Positions 1 through 8,129 of a stretch of 64,000 nt of DNA are shown here, piece by piece. The stretch is taken from assembly GCF_003001935.1 (NCBI RefSeq), contig NZ_PVNG01000016.1, positions 62,001-126,000 of the forward strand, in the 5' to 3' direction. The translations under genes were made by a program, and so were the position numbers. A model generated the notes under the pieces. The model saw nothing but the letters and a program-made list of their open reading frames with translations, was not told the origin of the DNA and searched no databases. Source of the stretch: Nonomuraea fuscirosea. Its GTDB lineage: Bacteria > Actinomycetota > Actinomycetes > Streptosporangiales > Streptosporangiaceae. Numbering within the stretch: position 1 is the first letter of the stretch; every line of letters begins with the position of its first letter.

Positions 1-671
1 TTCAGGGCGTGCGGCGTGAGGGCCTCGTCCAAGGTGAGGCCCGGCAGGTGGACCTGCGGAGGGCTTCCGGCCTCGGTCAGGTCCGCGACGCATCCCGCCA
101 GCCCCGCGAGAGCCGTGGGGGAGCCCTCGGCCGGGCTCTCCGGCGAAGACTCGACCAGGCTCAGTGAGGCGAGCCCGTTGCGCAGCAGGCTCTCGGCCGC
201 CGCCCGGTTCACCCGGCCGGTGCCCAGCATCAGCACCTTGGCCGTACGGAAGCGCAGAAACCGAGACTTGGCCTCGTCGACGAAGTGCTCCACATAGTTC
301 AGCTGAGAGGCGAACACCTGCTCGACGGCGGGGTCCAGATCGATGTCGCCCGCCGGAGGTACGTCGCGCGCGAAACCGTTGTCGATCAACGACCGGACCA
401 GGGAGACGACCATCGCCTGCCGTTCGGGCGCGAGGCCCGCGCACAGCTCGGCAAGCGTGTGTTCGGCGGTCAAGTACGGTGCGAGCGAGCACAGGAAACG
501 GTAGGCCCATCGTCCTTTGACGACGTACACCTTTTCGGTGTTGCGCACCACGACTTTGTCGCCGACATCGTAGAACAGCACGTCATGACCCAACCTGGGC
601 CGGACCGCGAGATCATCGGCCGTCGCCGGCTTTCCCTGTCCCGCCTCTGGCTCAAGCTCTGTAGCAGTCAT
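1..671 (-). CDS. Ocin-ThiF-like leader-peptide-binding protein (partial)
   Basis: The reading frame is open from an ATG at 669-671 to the left edge, so only the first 223 codons are visible. Residues ~20-100 (VLFYDVGDKVVVRN, then YRFLCSLAPYLT and LAELCAGLAPERQAMV) look like the winged-helix peptide-clamp domain that holds the leader of azol(in)e peptides. The rest (FLRFRTAKVLMLGTGRVNR) begins an E1/ThiF-like fold. In this family the protein presents the precursor to a YcaO cyclodehydratase. It is divergent from the precursor gene at 915 and lies close to the YcaO gene at 1302, which supports that role. A GGAAG ribosome site lies 11 bases before the start. The C-terminus is outside the window. 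Confidence 0.8.
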   Translation of the reverse strand, partial: MTATELEPEAGQGKPATADDLAVRPRLGHDVLFYDVGDKVVVRNTEKVYVVKGRWAYRFLCSLAPYLTAEHTLAELCAGLAPERQAMVVSLVRSLIDNGFARDVPPAGDIDLDPAVEQVFASQLNYVEHFVDEAKSRFLRFRTAKVLMLGTGRVNRAAAESLLRNGLASLSLVESSPESPAEGSPTALAGLAGCVADLTEAGSPPQVHLPGLTLDEALTPHAL

Positions 672-914
672 CGTCGAGATCACTTCCTTGGCGTTCGACG
701 CCATGGGCGTTGTGGTGATGAACAGGCAGGAGACCGTGGGCGGCCGACCGCCACGCGACCTCTCTGACAGGCGCTGCGCGTTACGTCTCAGGAGTATGGC
801 CGCGGCTTCTTTCGCGTCTCTTTCGGCTGTTGCCGCAGGTGGCAGCAGCGTGAAAGGGGTCGTTGCGATACTGCGCCTGTTCGGCCCGATCGTGCGAAGG
901 AAAGGAAACGCGCT
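672..914. promoter_or_regulatory. Divergent promoter region between leader-binding protein and precursor
   Basis: These 243 bases separate the divergent starts at 671 (minus) and 915 (plus) and hold no convincing gene. Both promoters must lie here if the two units are transcribed independently. An AAGGAAAGGAAA stretch just before 915 is the ribosome-binding site of the precursor gene. I could not fix -35/-10 boxes with confidence. Confidence 0.5.
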
Positions 915-1112
915 GTGCGGACCATCGTCGAGAAACCACTGTCGGATCTGTTCCAGGAGCTGGAGCAGCTGGGGTCGGAGACTTTCGAGGTCTCCGACTA
1001 CACCGAAGTCGACATCCACCTGTCCCCTGTAGCGGCCGCCACGAGCTGCTGCGGGTCCACCAGCACCACGAGCACGAGCTGCAGCAGCGGAACCCAGAGC
1101 GGAGAGTGCTAG
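915..1112 (+). CDS. Azol(in)e/thiopeptide-type precursor peptide 1
   Basis: A 65-residue peptide starting at GTG 915 behind a strong purine-rich ribosome site. The first ~42 residues are an acidic leader (ELEQLGSETFEVSDYTEVD) ending in VAAA, a plausible cleavage point. The last ~23 residues are a core made almost wholly of Ser, Thr, Cys and Gly, starting TSCCGSTSTTSTSC and ending SGTQSGEC. Cys are at 45, 46, 56 and 65. This composition is what YcaO enzymes convert to thiazolines and oxazolines. A YcaO gene follows at 1302 and a leader-binding gene is divergent at 671. Whether the product is a linear azole peptide or a thiopeptide cannot be told: no dehydratase sits at this locus, but one is encoded at 19197. 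The family assignment rests on composition and context; no known product was recognised. Confidence 0.8.
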   Translation: MRTIVEKPLSDLFQELEQLGSETFEVSDYTEVDIHLSPVAAATSCCGSTSTTSTSCSSGTQSGEC

Positions 1113-1195
1113 GGATCCGCGGCGGAGCTGCCCGCGCCGCGGGAGCAGCGTGACGTCACCGATCCCGGTTCGGCCGTTGATCTCCCGCTGACGCC

Positions 1196-1228
1196 GTCGG
1201 CTGCCCGCGGACTCCGCGGGCAGCCGAC
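1196..1228 (+). terminator. Perfect hairpin between precursor 1 and YcaO 1
   Basis: Arms GTCGGCTGCCCGCGGA (1196-1211) and TCCGCGGGCAGCCGAC (1213-1228) are perfect 16-base complements around a single base; in RNA the tip would open to a small loop. There is no U-tract, as is common for actinomycete terminators. Placed between the precursor stop (1112) and the YcaO start (1302), it would reduce read-through and keep precursor mRNA in excess over enzyme mRNA. Confidence 0.75.
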
Positions 1229-1301
1229 TCGGCTCGATCGGGGCGCCGGTGGCGGCGTACGCGAAAGTGCTCGTTCATCTCGCGCGAAAGGCTGGAAGCA
1301 G

Positions 1302-3218
1302 GTGGCATCAGCGGCGGAGCAGGACACGGAGACCGGCGCATCGGCGCCGGACCGGCTCCTGCGCTACCTGGATGCGCGGCTGGAGCAGGGAGACCTGCCC
1401 GACGTGGCGGTACTCGGTCTGCGCGACGCGTTGCACCTGCCCGCAGCGGAGAAGAGCCATGGCCTCGTGCCGATCTCTTTCGCCGCGGGCTCGGCCGTCC
1501 TCGGACCGGTGGTCACCGGACAGAGCGGCTCGGCCCCGTGTGGGCGATGTCTGGCCCTGCGGTGGCAACGCCTGCGCCCCGCACCGGAACGTGATGCGAT
1601 CGAACGCGGGCGGCAGGTGCGGTCGCCGGCGTCGTCGCCGTACTTGACGCCCTTCGCCCTTGAGGCGATCTGGCGATTGTGGAACCTGCTGCGGACCAGC
1701 GCCACGGACGGCCGGCGTCATCGCGCCGGGATCGCCCCGGTCTACGAACTGAATCTGCGGACCCTGCGGGTGTCCCGGTACGAGCTGCTGATGGACGCCG
1801 CATGTCCCGTATGCCTGCCGGGTGAACCGGACACCGCGGCCGGCGCCGTCCTCGACCTGCGTCCGATCCCGAAATCGGCGCCGAACCGCTACCGGCAGTT
1901 TCACCTGCGCGACCACGACCTGCCGGTCTCGGCACTGACGAATCCGATCTGCGGCGTGGTCGGCCGCTACGCGCACCGCGACGACCTTTCTCCCACCACG
2001 TCGCCGAGTTTCGGCATGTTCCACTTCCACGACGGCGTCGCTCTGCAGGAGATCCAATGGAGCGGCCAGACCAATACATTCGCGACCAGTGAGACCAGCG
2101 GGCTGTTCGAAGCGCTCGAGCGTTATGCCGGACTCGAACAACGGCGATGGACCGAAGTCACGGTGGACAGCTTCCACGCGTTGTCCGCGCAGGCCATCGA
2201 CCCCCGAGGATGCGGCGTCTACGCGGACGAGGTCTACGCGTCGGGGGCGTATTCGAGATTCGATCCTGATCGGCCGATTCCCTGGGTCTGGGGTTACTCG
2301 CTGCGTGACCGGCGGGCGGTTCTGGTGCCGCAGCGCACCGTCTTCTACGGCGGGGCGGATCGCACTGACAACTTCGTGATGGAGTGCTCCAGCGGCTGTG
2401 CGAGCGGCGCGAGCGTCGAAGAGGCGATTCTGCACGGAATGCTGGAACTGATCGAGCGCGATTCCTTCCTGCTCGCGTGGTACGGCAAGGCAGCGTTACC
2501 CGAAATCGATCCGGCCACGTGCCGCGACGAATCCCGCTTCCTGATCGACCGGCTGCGGCTCTGCGGCTACGACGTCCGCCTGTTCGACATGAGAATCGAC
2601 CTGCCGGTGCCCGCCGTGCTCGCGGTGGCGGTCCGCCGGGACGGCGGTCCCGGCACGCTGACCTTCGCGTCCGGCGCCTCCTTGGATCCGGCGGAGGCCG
2701 TCGCGTCCGCGCTGTCAGAGGTCGCCTCCTTCGCGCCGACCATGCCCGAGCAGTTCACCAGACGCCCCGACGCGGTCCTGGCGATGACCGAGGACTTCGG
2801 CAAGGTCCGCACGCTGATCGACCATCCGGCGCTGTTCGCGGCGCCGGGCATGAGACACCATGCCGACTTCCTGCTGTCGAACAGCCGGCTGACCTCCATG
2901 GGGGAGTTGTACCAGGAGTGGCAGCGGACTCGGCCCAGGAGCCCGGACCTGCTGACGGACCTGTCGTACTGCCGCGATCAGCTGATCGAGGCCGGTCTGG
3001 ACGTCCTGGTCGTCAACCAGACGGCCCCGGAACAGAAGCTGCTGGGCCTGCGCACGGTTCGCGTGATCGCACCGGGGCTCCTGCCCATCGATTTCGGCTG
3101 GTCACTGCAGCGCGCTCTGCACCTGCCCCGGACCCGTAACGCGTTCCGGCGCGCCGGCTGGCGGACCACCGATCTGGATGCTGCTGACCTGCATCAGGTG
3201 CCGCACCCCTTCGCCTGA
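1302..3218 (+). CDS. YcaO-domain azoline-forming cyclodehydratase 1
   Basis: A 638-residue protein of the TOMM YcaO family, which uses ATP to cyclise Cys/Ser/Thr side chains of a precursor onto the backbone. The N-terminal part has two CxxC pairs (C80/C83 and C168/C171), a likely zinc site of the E1-like segment often fused to these enzymes. The YcaO part carries the ATP-site pattern SSGCASGASVEEAILHG followed by LELIERDSF. The C-terminus ends PHPFA, close to the PxPxP tail typical of azoline-forming YcaOs but with the last Pro replaced by Ala. Start GTG 1302 follows GGAAG. One in-frame TTA codon lies at 2496-2498 (residue 399), so translation may depend on a bldA-type leucyl tRNA. Third codon positions seem less GC-rich than in the YcaO at 15022. 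Its likely substrate is the peptide at 915. Confidence 0.88.
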   Translation: MASAAEQDTETGASAPDRLLRYLDARLEQGDLPDVAVLGLRDALHLPAAEKSHGLVPISFAAGSAVLGPVVTGQSGSAPCGRCLALRWQRLRPAPERDAIERGRQVRSPASSPYLTPFALEAIWRLWNLLRTSATDGRRHRAGIAPVYELNLRTLRVSRYELLMDAACPVCLPGEPDTAAGAVLDLRPIPKSAPNRYRQFHLRDHDLPVSALTNPICGVVGRYAHRDDLSPTTSPSFGMFHFHDGVALQEIQWSGQTNTFATSETSGLFEALERYAGLEQRRWTEVTVDSFHALSAQAIDPRGCGVYADEVYASGAYSRFDPDRPIPWVWGYSLRDRRAVLVPQRTVFYGGADRTDNFVMECSSGCASGASVEEAILHGMLELIERDSFLLAWYGKAALPEIDPATCRDESRFLIDRLRLCGYDVRLFDMRIDLPVPAVLAVAVRRDGGPGTLTFASGASLDPAEAVASALSEVASFAPTMPEQFTRRPDAVLAMTEDFGKVRTLIDHPALFAAPGMRHHADFLLSNSRLTSMGELYQEWQRTRPRSPDLLTDLSYCRDQLIEAGLDVLVVNQTAPEQKLLGLRTVRVIAPGLLPIDFGWSLQRALHLPRTRNAFRRAGWRTTDLDAADLHQVPHPFA

Positions 3219-3266
3219 TGGCACCCGGCAAGGACGCCGGTGACGCGAAACCTGCCGCGGCGGCCG

Positions 3267-4262
3267 TCAGCGGGCGTGAGGGGCGGCCGGTTCGCCGGTG
3301 TGGAAGGCGCTGCGGTACGCGGACGGCGAGGTCCGCATGATGGCGGCGAAGTGGTGGCGGTAGGTGACGGACGTGTCGAAGCCCACGGCTCTGGCGATCC
3401 TCTCGATGGGCGTGTCCGTCGTCTCCAGGAGCGCGAGGCTCGCCTGGATCCGCTGGTGGATCAGCCACCGGATCGGGGTGGTGCCGGTGGCGCGGGTGAA
3501 GTGCCGGAGATAGGTGCGGGTGGACATGTGCGCCTGCCCAGCTAGTTTCTCGGCCGTGATCGCCTCGGCGAGGTGGGCCAGGGCCCACGCGATGCTGCGG
3601 GCGATGCGATCGTCGGCCGGGTCGGCGGGCAGCGGAGCTTCGATGAACTGGGCCTGTCCGCCGTCGCGGTGCGGCTGGACCACCAGCCGCCGGGCGACCG
3701 CGTTGGCGATCGCCGGGCCGTAGTCGCTCCTGACCACGTGCAGGCACAGGTCGAGGCCGGCGGCGCTGCCGGCGCTGGTGAGCAGGGGGCCGTCGTCGAT
3801 GTAGAGGACGTCCGGGTCGAGGCCGACCTCGGGGTGCCGGCGGCGGAAACGGTCGGCGTAGCGCCAGTGGGTGGTGGCCGGCCGGCCGTCCAGCAGCCCC
3901 GCACCGGCCAGGGCGAACGCGCCCGAGCAGATGGACATGATCCGCGCGCCCCGGTCGAAGGCCCGGCGCAGCGCGGCGACCAGTTCCGGTGACGGGTCGG
4001 CGGTGACGTCGGGCACGCCGGGCACGATGACCGTCTCGGCGGCGGCGAAGGCGTCCAGGCCGTGGGGCGTGTGCAGGCTGGCCCCGCCGATGACGCGTAC
4101 GGGGCCGGGCGCTTGCGCGCAGACGGTCAGCTCGTACCACGGCACCTCGAATTCCGGCCGGGGCAGGCCGAACACCTCGGTGACGATGCCCAGCTCGAAC
4201 ACCGACATCCCGTCGTAGGCGAGCACCGACACGGTCGGCCCCCGCGGGGTGGGTCGCAGCAT
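3267..4262 (-). CDS. GlxA-type transcriptional regulator (DJ-1/PfpI domain plus AraC HTH)
   Basis: 331 residues. Residues ~10-180 form a DJ-1/PfpI-like class I amidotransferase domain with the nucleophile-elbow sequence IMSICSGAFALAGAGLL and the following TTHW. The last ~100 residues are an AraC double helix-turn-helix (HMSTRTYLRHFTRATGTTP, then GFDTSVTYRHHF). Proteins of this build are transcription factors whose ligand domain has lost enzyme function. It is divergent from the rhodanese gene at 4334, 71 bases away, and may control it; nothing links it to the RiPP genes on the left. Family confident, target inferred. Confidence 0.88.
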   Translation of the reverse strand: MLRPTPRGPTVSVLAYDGMSVFELGIVTEVFGLPRPEFEVPWYELTVCAQAPGPVRVIGGASLHTPHGLDAFAAAETVIVPGVPDVTADPSPELVAALRRAFDRGARIMSICSGAFALAGAGLLDGRPATTHWRYADRFRRRHPEVGLDPDVLYIDDGPLLTSAGSAAGLDLCLHVVRSDYGPAIANAVARRLVVQPHRDGGQAQFIEAPLPADPADDRIARSIAWALAHLAEAITAEKLAGQAHMSTRTYLRHFTRATGTTPIRWLIHQRIQASLALLETTDTPIERIARAVGFDTSVTYRHHFAAIMRTSPSAYRSAFHTGEPAAPHAR

Positions 4263-4333
4263 GGCGGAATGTTAGCGCCCGTCGTCACTGACGCCACTGG
4301 CCGCGGTGGTGGGACCGGGCCGAGGATCCTTCC

Positions 4334-4792
4334 ATGTCATTCGTCCTTTCCCCGTCGCCCGCTTCCGCCGGGCGGGCCGTCGCCCACTTCGCCGCGAAGC
4401 TGTCGTACGAGACCGATGTCAGTGACGTCCACAGCGACCTGGAGGCCGGCGCGCCCGGGCTCGTGGTGGTGGACACCCGCGGCCCCGACGCCTGGGAGCA
4501 GGGGCACGTCCCCGGCGCGATCCACCTGCCCACCAGGCAGATCCCGACGAGAGCAGCGCGGGAGATCCCCGCCGGCGTCGTGGTGGTCACCTACTGCTGG
4601 GGGCCGGGCTGCAACGGCTCCGCCAAGGCCGCGCTGGCGTTCGCCAAGCTCGGCTACCAGGTCAAGGAGATGATCGGCGGCTACGAGTACTGGGTGCGTG
4701 AGGGCTTCCCGGTCCGTACCCCGGCCGGCCTGCGGCGGCGCGAGGGGGACGACCTGACCGTGGTTCCCGCGGGAGTGACGTGTGACTGCTGA
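4334..4792 (+). CDS. Rhodanese-like domain protein
   Basis: 152 residues, single rhodanese domain. The motif YCWGPGCNGSAKAALAFAKL contains the candidate catalytic Cys, and VKEMIGGYEYWVREGFPV is the usual end of the fold. Earlier residues VVVDTRGPDAWEQGHVPGAI match the first conserved block (D-x-R, GHxPGA). Rhodaneses move sulfane sulfur or serve as redox and signalling modules; substrate unknown. Start ATG 4334 has an AGGA eight bases upstream. It is divergent from the GlxA-type regulator, a pairing that suggests local control. Confidence 0.85.
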   Translation: MSFVLSPSPASAGRAVAHFAAKLSYETDVSDVHSDLEAGAPGLVVVDTRGPDAWEQGHVPGAIHLPTRQIPTRAAREIPAGVVVVTYCWGPGCNGSAKAALAFAKLGYQVKEMIGGYEYWVREGFPVRTPAGLRRREGDDLTVVPAGVTCDC

Positions 4793-4896
4793 GCCGACGC
4801 TCCAGAAATAATCGGGAAAGTTCTGCGCGCGGGTGTCCGGTCGGGTGGTCGCCGTTCGTCACTAGGGTGAATCGCCGAACACCTGAGGAGCGCGAC

Positions 4897-5232
4897 ATGA
4901 AGTACATGATGTTCGTCTGCAGCGACACCGAGCCCGACACCGACCAGCGGAACCTGCCCGACATCGACGCCTGGGTGGCCGAGAACGACGGCCGCGGCCG
5001 GCGGCTGGACGGGTCGGCGTTCGCGCCCGAGTCCTCCGCGACCACGGTGCGGGTACGGGAGGGTGAGCTGATCCTCACCGACGGCCCGTTCGCCGAGACC
5101 AAAGAAGTGATCGTGGGCTTCGACCTGCTCGAATGCGCCGACCTGGACGAGGCGATCGAGGTCGCCCGTACGCATCCGATGGCCCGGCTGGGGCGGCTGG
5201 AGCTGCGGCCGCTCGCCGTCGACGGTCAGTGA
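4897..5232 (+). CDS. YciI/DGPF-family protein
   Basis: 111 residues starting at ATG 4897 behind GAGGAG. It begins MKYMMFVCSDTEP and contains LILTDGPFAETKEVIVGF, the DGPF signature that names the family, then a C-terminal GRLELRPL. These small proteins adopt a ferredoxin-like fold and are regularly encoded with ECF sigma factors of the type that follows here; their biochemical role is not settled. The stop codon overlaps the GTG start of the sigma factor (GTGA at 5229-5232), so the two are translationally coupled. Confidence 0.92.
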   Translation: MKYMMFVCSDTEPDTDQRNLPDIDAWVAENDGRGRRLDGSAFAPESSATTVRVREGELILTDGPFAETKEVIVGFDLLECADLDEAIEVARTHPMARLGRLELRPLAVDGQ

Positions 5233-6608
5233 GCACGTCCCTGGAGGCGGTGGCGGCCGACGCCTACCCGCGGATGGTCGCCACCCTGATCCGCGTCACC
5301 GGTGATTGGACGCTGGCCGAGGACTGCGCCCAGGAGGCGCTGGCGGCCGCCGTGCAGCGGTGGCCGCAGGAGGGCGAACCTGGCAATCCGGGCGGCTGGC
5401 TGATGACGGTGGCCCGCAACCGGGCCATCGACGCGTTGCGCCGCGCCTCCGTCGAGCGCCGCAAGCTCGCGGAGGTGGCGGCGCTCGCGTCGGCCGAAGC
5501 CTATGAGGCCGACCAGATCGACGAGGTCATAGGGGAGGGGGAGGTCGTGGACGATCGGCTGCGGCTCGTCTTCACCTGCTGTCATCCGGCGCTGGCGCTG
5601 GAGTCGCGCGTGGCACTGACGTTGCGGACGATCTGCGGAGTTCCCGCCGCGGACATCGCCCGGGCGTTCCTGGTCACCGAATCGACGATGACGCGCCGCC
5701 TGACCAGGGCCAAGAGCAAGATCGCGGACGCGGGGATCCCGTACCGGGTGCCGAGCGGGCCGGCGCTGGCCGAGCGGCTGCCGGGGGTGCTGGCGGTGCT
5801 GTATCTGCTGTTCACGCAGGGGTACAACGCCGACGGGCGGCCCGCGTTCGCGGAGGAGGCGATCCGGCTGGCCCGGCTGCTGCGCCGGCTGATGCCGGGG
5901 CAGGGCGAGGTGTCGGCGCTGCTGGCGTTGTTCCTGCTGCAGCACTCCCGGCGGGCGGCCCGGCAGGACGACGAGGGCAACCTGCTGCCCCTCGACCGGC
6001 AGGACCGCTCCCGCTGGGACGCGGCCGCCATCGCCGAGGGCCTGGACGTGCTGGCCGAGGCGGAGCGGGACAGCCCGTACGCGCTGCAGGCCCGCATCGC
6101 CGCCTGCCACGCCACCGCCCCGTCGGTGCCCGGCACGGACTGGGCCGAGATCGCCCGCTGTTACGACGCGCTGGCCGGGATCCGGTCCACACCCGTGGTC
6201 GAGCTGAACCGCGCCGTCGCCCACGGCTACGCGCACGGGGCACGGGCCGGGCTGGCGCTGCTGGCCAGGGCGCGGGAGGGCGGCGAGCTGGACGGGCATC
6301 CGCTCGCCATCGCCGCCGAGGCCGACCTGACCGCCCGTGAGGGCGACCGCGACCGCGCCGCCGCCCTGTTCCGCCGGGCGGCCGCCGCCGCGCACACCGA
6401 ACCCGAACGCCGCGCCCTGCTGGACCGCGCCGCCGAGACCGAACGCTCGGCACCGCAGGACCGCGCCGCCGAGACCGAACGCTCGGCACCGCAGGACCGC
6501 CCCGCCGAGACCGAACACTCGGCACCGCAGGACCGCGCCGCTGACGTCGAACGCCAGGCGCTGCCGGGTCGCGCCGCCGAGACCACACGACAGGAGCTTG
6601 GATCATGA
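5229..6608 (+). CDS. ECF RNA polymerase sigma factor with long C-terminal extension (ECF42-like)
   Basis: 459 residues. Region 2 is at the N-terminus (WTLAEDCAQEALAAAV, then GGWLMTVARNRAIDALRR) and region 4 near residue 130-160 (GVPAADIARAFLVTESTMTRRLTRAK). The remaining ~290 residues form the helical, TPR-like extension seen in DGPF-linked ECF factors, which replaces a separate anti-sigma factor. The extreme C-terminus is expanded by a 12-residue tandem repeat (RAAETERSAPQD). It is coupled to the YciI gene upstream and to the DinB gene downstream by overlapping stop/start codons. The three genes probably form one stress-response operon; the inducing signal is unknown. Confidence 0.92.
   Translation: MSTSLEAVAADAYPRMVATLIRVTGDWTLAEDCAQEALAAAVQRWPQEGEPGNPGGWLMTVARNRAIDALRRASVERRKLAEVAALASAEAYEADQIDEVIGEGEVVDDRLRLVFTCCHPALALESRVALTLRTICGVPAADIARAFLVTESTMTRRLTRAKSKIADAGIPYRVPSGPALAERLPGVLAVLYLLFTQGYNADGRPAFAEEAIRLARLLRRLMPGQGEVSALLALFLLQHSRRAARQDDEGNLLPLDRQDRSRWDAAAIAEGLDVLAEAERDSPYALQARIAACHATAPSVPGTDWAEIARCYDALAGIRSTPVVELNRAVAHGYAHGARAGLALLARAREGGELDGHPLAIAAEADLTAREGDRDRAAALFRRAAAAAHTEPERRALLDRAAETERSAPQDRAAETERSAPQDRPAETEHSAPQDRAADVERQALPGRAAETTRQELGS
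6423..6545 (+). repeat. 36-bp tandem repeat in the sigma-factor C-terminus
   Basis: Three near-identical 36-base units occupy 6423-6458, 6459-6494 and 6495-6530, followed by a partial, diverged fourth. Each encodes DRAAETERSAPQ or a one- or two-residue variant. As 36 is a multiple of three, copy-number change keeps the frame open. Confidence 0.9.
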
Positions 6609-7099
6609 TCAGCGCTGAGGCCGAGGCGTTGCTCGCCTTTCAGAACAACCAGCGGCAGCACGTCCAGGGCATTCTGGAGGGCCTGAGCGAGGCGGACCTG
6701 CGGCGGCCCGTGCTGCCGTCGGGCTGGAGCTGCCTGGGCCTGGTCCGGCACCTCGCCCTGGACGTCGAGCGGCACTGGTTCCGCGCCGTGATCGCCGGCG
6801 AACCGGCGGTGATCGACGTCCTGGACCGGGCCGGTGACTCATGGAAGGTCGGCTCCGAGGAGTCCGCCGAAGCCGTCCTCGACGACTACCGGCGCCAGAT
6901 CGAGGCCGCCGACGCCGTCATCGCCGCCACCCCGATGGACGCGGCGCCCGCCTGGTGGCCTGACCGGTTCGGCGAGTGGCGGCTGCGCACGGTGCGGGAG
7001 ATCTTCCTGCACGTCATCACCGAGACCGCCTGCCACGCCGGCCACCTCGACGCGGCCCGCGAGCTGCTCGACGGCCGGAGGTGGCTGGTCCTCTCATGA
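6605..7099 (+). CDS. DinB-family protein
   Basis: 164 residues, four-helix-bundle DinB/YfiT-like fold: LLAFQNNQRQHVQGILEGL, GLVRHLALDVERHWF (His ligand candidate), and FLHVITETACHAGHLDAARE (His ligands). These proteins bind a divalent metal through three His; many are thiol-dependent transferases or of unknown function. The ATG overlaps the sigma-factor stop (ATGA), so it is the third gene of the YciI-sigma operon. Confidence 0.88.
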   Translation: MISAEAEALLAFQNNQRQHVQGILEGLSEADLRRPVLPSGWSCLGLVRHLALDVERHWFRAVIAGEPAVIDVLDRAGDSWKVGSEESAEAVLDDYRRQIEAADAVIAATPMDAAPAWWPDRFGEWRLRTVREIFLHVITETACHAGHLDAARELLDGRRWLVLS

Positions 7100-7227
7100 C
7101 GCCTCAGGTGCCGGCCGGGCACAGCTGGTCCGCGCGTCAGCCGCTGGACCGGGCACGAAGATCGGCGCTCGGCCGGTCCGCACATAAATATCAGCGTTCG
7201 GCGGCATATGGCCGCTACCGTGCCTCC

Positions 7228-8109
7228 ATGCTGGACACACACGAACGATTCGTGACCTCAGGGCCGCTGCGCATCTGGACGGAACGGGCCGGAGATCCCG
7301 AACGTCCCGCCGTCTTGATGATCATGGGATCGGCCGCGCAGGGGGTCAGCTGCCCTGACGAACTCGTCGGCCGGCTGGTCGAGCGCGGGGTCCAGGTGAT
7401 CCGGTTCGATCATCGGGACACCGGCCGGTCCAGCGTCGTCGACTTCGACGCGCATCCGTACACGATCAGTGACATGGCCCGCGACTGCCTGGCCGTGCTG
7501 GACGGTTACGGGCTGAGCTCCGCTCATGTGGCCGGAGCCTCCCTGGGCGGGATCATCGCGCAGTGGCTGGGGGTGCACGCGCCGGACCGGGTCCGGTCCC
7601 TGACGCTGATGTCCAGCTCGCCGATGGGGCACGATCCGAGCGCGGCGTGGGCACGGGCGCAGGCCGGGGAGCCGGCCGACCCGGACGACCTGCCACCGCC
7701 GGCGCCGGAGTTCCTCGCCCATGTGGCCGCCGATCTGCCGCCGGGCGTGGAGTCCGACGTGGCGCTGTTCCGGGTCTTCAACGGTCCGGTACGGCCGTTC
7801 GACGAGGGGGCGGCCAGAACGATGCTCGAACTGGCGCTGTCACGGGCCGTCGACCCGGCGGCCGCGGCCAACCACCACCGGGCCGTGTGGAGGGACGACC
7901 CCGGCCTGCTCGCACCCCTGTCGTCGATCACCGCGCCGACCTCGATCATGCACGGCGACCAGGACCCGGTCAATCCGCTCGCCCACGGCGAGGCCCTGGC
8001 CGCAGCGATCCCCGGCGCGGTCCTGCACGTCGTGCCCGGAATGGGCCACGTCATGACCTCACCCGGCCTGCCCGAGGAGGTCGCCGGCCTGATCAGGATC
8101 GACGACTGA
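7228..8109 (+). CDS. Alpha/beta-hydrolase fold protein
   Basis: 293 residues beginning MLDTHERFVTSGPLRIW. Shows the strand-oxyanion region VLMIMGSAAQG, the nucleophile elbow GASLGG, an acid candidate in HGDQDPVNPL, and the catalytic His in GMGHVM. The pattern resembles esterases or haloperoxidase-like hydrolases; the substrate cannot be read from sequence. The gene stands alone between the DinB gene and a convergent secreted-protein gene. A longer frame exists upstream, but no hydrolase homology precedes 7228. Confidence 0.85.
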   Translation: MLDTHERFVTSGPLRIWTERAGDPERPAVLMIMGSAAQGVSCPDELVGRLVERGVQVIRFDHRDTGRSSVVDFDAHPYTISDMARDCLAVLDGYGLSSAHVAGASLGGIIAQWLGVHAPDRVRSLTLMSSSPMGHDPSAAWARAQAGEPADPDDLPPPAPEFLAHVAADLPPGVESDVALFRVFNGPVRPFDEGAARTMLELALSRAVDPAAAANHHRAVWRDDPGLLAPLSSITAPTSIMHGDQDPVNPLAHGEALAAAIPGAVLHVVPGMGHVMTSPGLPEEVAGLIRIDD

Positions 8110-8129
8110 GCCGGCGCGGGGGAACGAGA

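Noticed and set aside
1150..1159. GTGACGTCAC palindrome as regulator site
   Set aside because: Perfect but short, isolated, and positioned downstream of the precursor stop with no second copy; chance is likely.
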